NCBI GenBank assembly: GCA_026214975.1
Contig: CM047808.1
Location: forward strand, 57,624,583-57,688,582
Reading direction: 5' to 3'
Length of the DNA stretch: 64,000 nt
Source: Gentiana macrophylla
Taxonomy: Eukaryota; Streptophyta; Magnoliopsida; Gentianales; Gentianaceae
The notes beneath the pieces are model-generated. The model made no database searches and was not told where the DNA came from. It worked only from the letters and a program-made list of their open reading frames with translations. Of this stretch, positions 57,431-64,000 are shown one piece after another (positions within the stretch are counted from its first letter, which is position 1; every line of letters begins with the position of its first letter). The position numbers and the translations under genes were made by a program.

Positions 57431-58113
57431 GAACTAAGTTGGGAATGCAAAATTGATCAAGTTAAATATAACAGCTAACTGGAGTAACCAGCTGAGTGAC
57501 TTCACCAGCTGACTGAACCTTTGCCATTTTTGGTGAGCTCACTTGGCAGGTAAAGCACCGGTACCAGTGGAGTACACTTAACTGGTTGTTAGGACTAGTT
57601 GTTTTGATGAAGCAGCTCAGTAACAGCAGACTACTCCACCAGCTGAGTGGCCAGCCAAGTCACTCAACCACTCAAACTCAGTGGGGTAAGAAGCAAAGTG
57701 AAGTGTGAAATGAATCAATCATTTACACATGTGGAAAATCATAGAATAATAGAGCATTTATTAATTAAAGATTACACACGTGGATTTTATTTTAATCAGA
57801 CCCAAGGTTTAAGAAATGGGAGTTTTTTTCAAAAGAAGGAATGACGGGTAATCGGAATTTATCATTACTTCTCTCGATCCACCATCCTATTATCCTTATT
57901 TACCGTGATTTTATTCAGATAATCATGCTATTAACAACATCATGTCTGTACAACTCCCTCCCACACTCAATCGTGCACATCTGCGTTCACACTCAAATCA
58001 TTCCGCTATATAAACAACACTTCACCTTTTTCACAAATCTTTATGCTCCCATAACATTCAAACTTTTATTTTTTCCTAGAAATTTCATTACTTTTTACCC
58101 TCAAATTTCTAAA
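57431..58113 (+). other. A2 spacer between pol and third ORF
   Basis: Parallels A1 30584-31200: 'aactggagtaaccagctgagtgac', then a C/T-rich leader before the ATG at 58114. No gene. The long open frame that starts at 57841 is simply leader plus the ORF start. Confidence 0.55.
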
Positions 58114-58934
58114 ATGGCTTCATCTTCAACACCTACTTCTACTCCACAACAATATGAGAACACCATAGCCATTGGGTCATTCTTCAAACCCCAGCATTAT
58201 TTAGATCTATGACATAAGGATGTAAAAGCACAAAGATTGGTTGACGGTTGTACCAATATGGGGCTGATGACATTTCTCAGCCCCCAATCACTGATATCAA
58301 CTATGAAAATCTGATTTCATTCTGGAAAAATGCTGATTTTGTGACCTGAATCATCAACAAGGACGGTAGAATGGAAGAAGATAAGATTATCATCCCGATA
58401 AATGGGCAAAAATTGGTCATAACCGCAATGTTCCTTCACCAACACCTCAAACTCTCAAATCTTGGTACAGCAAAGGTGGAGCAGGTTGCACAAGACACTG
58501 AAGCATTCTGGCTTGAGATTGGGTTGAATGCAACCCAACAAAATAAGAAGTTCAATTGTCTTTGAATTTCTCTGAAGAAACCCTTTAGCGAATTCAGCTA
58601 CTTGATTGGAAAAAATATTGAAGGAAATTTGGGGGCCTTAAATGCCATAACGGAGACCAAGACCAGGTTGATGGGGATTATATATACTGGTTTAGAATTT
58701 GATTTGGCCACATATATATTCACCAGAATTAGGGAGCAAATAAATGGAGAACGTGATGCTGTATCAAAAGGAGAGGAGAAAGGTTTAGTAAAACCTGGAA
58801 TATTTTGGGTGAAGAAATTTTATGGGATTCCCCTTCACTATTTGCTAGACTGCCTGAAGGTAAAACATGTTCACCTACACACTTTTCATCAATCCAAAGT
58901 GATGTATACATATGTGAAACAACCAAAGGGAGCA
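58114..58934 (+). pseudogene. A2 third ORF, N-terminal part
   Basis: The ATG at 58114 gives MASSSTPTSTPQQYENTIAI and GSFFKPQHYLDL, then TGA. The frame continues with breaks through 58371-58565 (VITAMFLHQHLKLSNLGTAK) and 58602-58958 (MIGKNIEGNLGALNAITETK.. LEFDLATYIFTRIREQI.. GIFWVKKFYGIPLHYLLDCL). These blocks match A1 31201-32050 in order, showing the ORF is a family trait. It is cut by B2 at 58935. Confidence 0.75.
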
Positions 58935-59699
58935 TGTTGGTCCCGTGAAAAAGGCTGACACAAGTTTAGATACGGTGAATAAACTTGTCACCTAAAACTA
59001 AGACTTTGAACAAAAGATGGGCTCAGTTAAAACTTGTGTGGAGTAGAGCTAACTAGGCTGAGTATAAGTCATTCTGATTACTACTCAAACTAAGTTAACC
59101 GGCAGCGGATTAAGTTTTTAGCCTTTTATTAAAACATCAAATGTCAGTGTGTTATGAAATATGAAGTGCTGACTCGGTTTCTGATGTTTGCCGAGTTTTG
59201 TACGTGAATAAAAATGCAATAGATAATCACAAAAATAATTGATGTAAGTAAACGCATAAATTAAATAACAAAAAGCATATAGAGGTTCTGAGTGGTGTAA
59301 TCCTTTCAATCCTGTCTTCTCATGTGACGTTGAAAGAAATTCACTATGTTCTTAAGATTACTGTTATAAGACACAAAGTAAATTTAAACATTCATTGTCC
59401 CTTACTATTCCACAGCTTCACAATCTCCGAGCCTTAGTCCTTAAAGTGTTGATATGATGTATCACTAATTCTGCTCCAGTGGACCTTAAAGGGTAAGATT
59501 GCCTATTCATCAGCTCATCACAAACGCAGTCTTCTGAATGCACCTCAATTGTCCTTCACACCATCTTGGTGTTTCATAGTCTAAACATTTGATAAAATAA
59601 AAGTTAAGACTTGAATCAATAACTATGATTCAACTTGTGATATTGATGACGGTTAAAATAGTCTATCATACAGCATCAACATTCTATCCATTATGAGCT

Positions 59700-61085
59700 A
59701 AAATAGTTGTTTCAACCTATAAATATGAACCATTTGAGTTGAATATCCTATGTCGGGTTCGTGAGTCGAGAAATATGCACTTAGCATTTATTTTCCCTAT
59801 TTCGATATTATTTCGTGCATTATTTGATGATTTTCAGGATACAAAATATTGTGCTGAGAAAAATGGACGAATCTGGAGTGGACTGAATGAAAGGAATGGG
59901 CATAGGGTATTCCAGAACCTTCCAAGTTAAGTCGGCTGAAAAAAAGATGAAATTGCCCTCGGTTTACCAAGAGTCGGTGCCGACTTACCGAGGCTCGAGA
60001 TCCTTCCGAAACACGTTTTCTTGGATGAGGGGTAGAACTAGATGTTTCTAAGTCGGTTTATGTACCTATAAATAAGAGGCTTCGCCTCAGAACACAATGT
60101 ACCCAAATTATTCAAGGAAAATTATGCAATAAAAGTTCTTTGTTCTTTATTTTATTTATTTCATGAGTTCTGGTCGGAGAGACGATGGAGTCACCACCTA
60201 GGGAGAGATCCGAGGGAGATCTAGGCTCATCTTTGAGGGTATGATTTCTGTCTTTTCCAAGATGTAGATCTATCGTTGTTCTATTCGACTAGTATGGTTT
60301 AATTGCCTATTTAGTTTAACTATGTAGTAGTTAGTTTATTTTACCCCATGTGTTACAGATCTGATTCGTTGGTGAAGAAATCATGGACTAGTAGTTGCGT
60401 TCTTCAGATCTGTGACGGTCTATATCGCTAGATCTGAATACGTAGTAAATTGCTAATTCATGATAATTGGCGACAGCTATGTTGATCGATAGATTTAATT
60501 TACATGTTAGTAGCCTGATCAACTATTTGCATGTTATCGTAAACTAGCATGAAATATGAATAGTGAAGTGCTATGTTTGGACATTATCTTGAATGGACCC
60601 TAGGAACGTGCTGATTAATGTCGATATGTGTCTAGGCAAGTTTGCGGTATGAGTTAGTGTTCAATATCGACAGCTCCAGTTCTTTATGCGTATGGGCTAT
60701 TACGGACAAATTAAGGAGGGTAGCTTGCGTATAGATTGTCTACTACCATTTTCGGAATAGATAGGGTTAGGAGTTGTACCCGTAGCTGAACAATGAATTA
60801 ATTCACCAGTGGGGATGACTGTTGCATGTGTGGGGGGAATAGCTAATTACTCATAATTGAACTAATACATTAGAAACTCATTTTTGCTTCGTGTGAACAA
60901 GCATAACCTTGTCACAAAATTTACTACAGTCTATATTATAGTTGGTCATAGTCCATATTCGTGACAACCTCAATCTTGATATTTAGACGTTCTTACGAGT
61001 CTCTGTGGGATCGACCTTGACTCGCCAATACTCTATTACGATAGACCTAGTCCTATTGCTAGTAATTGCTTTGCACGCGATCAGA
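59700..61085. mobile_element. Unidentified insertion in B2 LTR, solo-LTR-like
   Basis: About 1.39 kb with no counterpart in the B1 LTR. It is flanked by TATGAGCT at 59692-59699 and 61086-61093. Inside are 'tgtcgggttcgtgagtcgag' (59751), a 'ctataaataag' box near 60067, and 'gtgggatcgaccttgactcgcc' near 61007. The last resembles sequence near Ty3/gypsy LTR ends in plants. That suggests a gypsy LTR fragment, but an 8-bp duplication is unusual for that class. Edges are uncertain. Confidence 0.45.
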
Positions 61086-61311
61086 TATGAGCTTCTTCTT
61101 TTGGATATGTATAATCAGCACAGTATGCTCAGAATTCTTCAAGTGTGGATCTTGATGTCTTTCTTGAAAGCTTAGAACACTTTGGCGATTTCTTGATCTT
61201 ACAATTATGAATATAGTAGGAGTTCTTTTAAATTCACTTTCCCCCTCACTTGAATCTTCCTTAATAGATTTTTTCTTAGAACTCAAATGTTCATCTTGAA
61301 GTAAATGTGAT

Positions 61312-61320
61312 CTATTTATA
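61312..61320 (-). promoter_or_regulatory. TATA box of B2 LTR
   Basis: Reverse complement TATAAATAG, corresponding to B1 39784-39792. Confidence 0.55.
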
Positions 61321-62111
61321 GGGGTTTCTCCACCGTCGGAATTTGAATCTTCATGACCGTGGTGGTCCTGCTAGTAAACGTTAAATGTCAGTGTCCTTTC
61401 TGACATTTCTTTGACCAATCAAAATGTTTTTTTTCTAACGTTCTGATTTTTCTTCAGGTAAAGTTGATATGCTGATTGAGATTGTTAAACTATGTAGATC
61501 AGTTGTCAGTCTCAGTTCTATACTCTTCTTTTAAAACTGAAAACTCTAACTTCATCTGATCTTTATTGGCATGACCAGAGTACACCATATAAAATTATAT
61601 CATCTAAGATATCATTATCCTTATGTATCCTAGGTCTTTATACAATATCTATAAAGTCAATTCAGGCCATCACAGACTTACCTGAAGTAAAACTTTACAG
61701 TCTTGGCTTTAGTCTTTCTAAACTGAGTTTGAACCCTCAGTTCTTCTATCTTCCATAACCGAGTCTGTGTCTCTCAGTTCTTCTGAAATATGAGTTTGAT
61801 CCCTCAGTTCTTCAGCTTGAATAGATAAGTCAACTGAGTTTGATCCCTCAGTGAACTTACCTTCTTCAGTTTTGAACACTTCGCAATTTAATGTATAGTT
61901 GTATTTGTAAACTTCGTAGGCTTTCTATAGTCATTTTCTCAGTTTTAGATCCTATTTTATTACAGTGCTTGTCTGATTAACTTATACAAAAATCAGACTC
62001 TAATAAATCCTGTACATTCAGTTCTAGACATATTTTTGCTTTGCACTATAACAACTACATATGTCATTCCATCAATGGGACATCATCAAAATATAAATTT
62101 TATTTCCAACA

Positions 62112-62130
62112 ATTTCCCCTTTTTTTATGA
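62112..62130 (-). other. Polypurine tract of B2
   Basis: On the minus strand 'cataaaaaaaggggaaat' sits immediately before the LTR start, confirming the minus orientation. Confidence 0.7.
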
Positions 62131-62289
62131 TGCAAATACCCTCTTCAAAAACAATGCAAAAAGATAAAGACAATACAAAACAAAATAAAACAAAGACAAC
62201 AAAATTGAGAGAACTGATACTTTATTCAAGATGATTGACTAAGTTACAAGGGTATTAAAATACAACAAGTGAAAACAAATATGAGAACT

Positions 62290-63985
62290 AAGTTTTGTTC
62301 TCAGTTTTTGACTTTTCTTCAACTACTGCTATCTTTTTATCAAATTCTTATGTAGCTTCTTTCATTTTGGTTGTAGACTGGATCAAATTTCAACTTACTA
62401 ATGTTAGTCCATATCTGCCATTAAGTGACCATGTTGTGTTTTCCGAAAAACATCTTTTGAAACAGAATGGAGAATCTCAGCATATTATTTCTTAATACTT
62501 CATCAGTTGTAAGTTTATCCAGTACTTCTCTAGCAGATGCTAACTCAACATTATTAGCATTCTCTTCAGCTTCCTTTAATCTTCCATCTTCTTCATCTTG
62601 TCAGCTTCTTCTAGTAATGAACTATAACCTTCTGCATCATGAGAAAATTTTCCAAGTCTTGTTCTCTAGTTTCATTTTCTTTAACTGGCAAGCTTTTGAA
62701 CATGTTGTAAATTTGTGTGTCCAATGCAAGAGTTTTCTCAGTTGGTTCCGAAAATTTGACGATCAGTTTCATCTCTTCATCATCAAAGTCAGCTCTGGCT
62801 TTCTTTAGTTCTGTGAGTTTTTCATCTATAGCTCCAAGAACTCTTGACATGTCATCAGCATTGGCTTTTAAAATATCAACATTTTCCCGCTTAGTGGCAT
62901 CATCCTTCTTGATCAAACTTTCAATGAAGGAGTTGAGATGTTGCTGATTTGATGCCAAAATTGTCTGAGCTACCACTGAGTCTTTTAAGATATATTCTAC
63001 TAATAGTAGACTATTGTGAACATCATTGGAAAGGTTTTTCAAACGATTTGAGTTTCAGTTTTCCTTGTTTCAGATTCAATAGTGGTTTTTCTAATTTGTA
63101 TCAAGACATCATGATAGTCGATCTTGATATCTTGCATTTTCATGATCATATTCTTCCTTTCTACTTTGTTTTCTTCCCTTGAATTCAGAACTTTGTCAAA
63201 GATGCTCAATTTTTTTTTTAATCTTAACCAGTTCATTGAAGTTGTACTTTATCAGCTCTGCTTGGTAGGCACATCCTTTGCGGTTTTAGTTTCCTCAAGT
63301 TTGTCAGTCTTGACTTCAGTTTTCATTACTGACTTATTACCAACAATTTCAGTTTCTGAACTTCTTCAGTTCTGAGTTTCTTGGTTAACTCAGATGTCTT
63401 TTCAGTAGCTTTTACTGGTGATAGTTTCACATCAAGCTTATCCCCAGCTTCCTCAGTTTCTGGATCTCCTACTTGATCAGTTGCATCTTTGGCTATTTCC
63501 AAAACACCTCTATCATTAGGTCATTCATAATCTTTTAGTTCTGGTTCTGCTTCTTGTTTTGATTCAGACTGAGTTTCTGAATCTAATGTAGGTGATTCAT
63601 CAGTTTCTTTAGAACTGTCTTCAATGGCTGATTCATCCGATTTTTCTTTATCAGTGGCTTCTACTGATTTCTTCATCTGGAGTGATGACAAAATTCCTTT
63701 TTATAGATTCGGATCCCCTTGTGAATCATCATCATTATCATCATCTTTCTTTTTGGTTGAAGTCGATGGTCCACTTTCTGTCAGTTTCATCCAGTTTCGG
63801 TTTCTAATAGCAAAGTATCTAGAGCTTAGAAAATCACTGGCATCAAAAAATTCTGAGAAATGAGTGATGTTATACAGACTAAACACCCATGGTTCATCTG
63901 CTTCCATAAATTCCTTATTTCTTCTTGGTTCTTGATTGAACTGAACTTCCAGAATTGATAGGCATCTAATGTTCTGCAATCAACT
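62290..63985 (-). pseudogene. B2 third ORF remnant
   Basis: Read on the minus strand. 63701-63979 contains EPWVFSLYNITHFSEFFDAS, SSRYFAIRNRNWMKLTES and an Asp-rich KKKDDDNDDD tract. After breaks, 63039-63236 and 62611-63042 give long Lys/Glu helical segments (NSFIESLIKKDDATKRENVD.. KLTELKKARADFDDEEMKL), probably coiled coil. The frame then decays toward 62290. Its position between pol (off-window) and the polypurine tract matches the A1 and B1 third ORFs. The plus-strand Ser-rich frames over this region are shadows. Confidence 0.65.
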
Positions 63986-64000
63986 TCAATCAATTAGAAC

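Larger units (their letters stand above)
53541..58934 (+). mobile_element. A2, truncated family A element
   Basis: Starts abruptly in the pre-protease linker ('catggacccaagcagtgttgggtacc', the equivalent of 27420 in A1). It runs through pol and the N-terminal third ORF, then stops where B2 begins at 58935. No LTR, primer site or gag is present on the left. An organelle-like insert lies in the integrase region. More stops than A1, so older or longer inactive. Confidence 0.85.
58935..62111 (-). repeat. B2 3' LTR, split by an insertion
   Basis: On the minus strand it runs from TGTTGGAAATAAAATTTATA (62111 inward) to ..GGGACCAACA (58935). Matching tracts with the B1 LTR include 'gttttgatgatg', 'tggtgtactctg', the 'ctcagtt' repeats near 61730-61860 and the 'aaacttgtgtcagcc' end. 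Removing 59700-61085 leaves about 1.79 kb, comparable with B1's 1739 bp. Unlike B1, both termini are canonical TG..CA. Confidence 0.8.
58935..64000 (-). mobile_element. B2, family B element on the minus strand, continues off-window
   Basis: Begins with the reversed LTR end TGTTGGTCCC inside A2's third ORF and extends past 64000. Contains, reading inward, a 3' LTR with a 1.4-kb insertion, a polypurine tract and the third-ORF remnant. The left 5-bp flank is GAGCA (58930-58934), so the same five bases should follow its other end. Confidence 0.8.

Noticed and set aside
61059..61286. 75-codon minus-strand frame rich in Ser/Lys
   Set aside because: Lies in the B2 LTR leader just downstream of its TATA box and has no counterpart as an ORF in the B1 LTR.
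62467..63863. Plus-strand Ser/Leu/Phe-rich frames
   Set aside because: Antisense shadows of the Lys/Glu-rich third ORF of B2 on the minus strand.

Overview
The window reads as nuclear DNA of a seed plant, probably a eudicot, from a gene-poor, retrotransposon-rich block. The evidence is nested Ty1/copia LTR retrotransposons with initiator-Met-tRNA primer sites, several MITE-like inverted repeats, a plastid-type tRNA-Thr gene inside organelle-like DNA, and no host protein-coding gene that I can support. Every long reading frame is either part of a decaying element or a shadow of one. Species cannot be named from the sequence alone.

Three copia families are present; the names are mine. Family L has LTRs of about 1.8 kb beginning TGTTGGAAGTAG..CCCGAAAGAC and a badly decayed pol. 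Copies are L1 (before 1 to 7393), L2 (7394-11623, interrupted on its left by L1) and L3 (17642-49033). Family A is SIRE/Maximus-like, with LTRs of about 1.39 kb, gag-pol and an extra long ORF after pol. Copies are A1 (23868-44383), A2 (53541-58934, no LTR left) and A3 (11624-15424, two pieces head to head). Family B is a related SIRE-like family with LTRs of about 1.74 kb. Copies are B1 (32177-40679) and B2 (58935 to beyond 64000, minus strand).

Layout from the left: L1 sits inside L2, and L2 apparently sits inside an A3 LTR. Next come 1.3 kb of unassigned DNA, a 328-bp MITE, a 79-bp tandem repeat and a small inverted-repeat element. L3 follows with a perfect GTTTG target duplication. Its 5' LTR carries a 1.78-kb foldback element, its internal region carries A1, and A1's third ORF carries B1 with a perfect GTGAG duplication. 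After L3 come two small inverted-repeat elements and about 2 kb of organelle-like DNA with trnT-UGU and a Ty3/gypsy RNase H scrap. A 17-bp minisatellite, a GGTTTG-rich stretch and A2 follow; A2 is itself hit by another organelle-like fragment and then by B2.

All gag, pol and third-ORF frames carry stops or frameshifts, so none looks able to move by itself. A1 is the least damaged, and its third ORF is the best preserved reading frame in the window. The most useful observations are the datable nest, the long foldback hairpin, the preserved third ORF, a zinc-knuckle Cys-to-Phe change shared by two A copies, and the trnT-bearing organelle-like insert.
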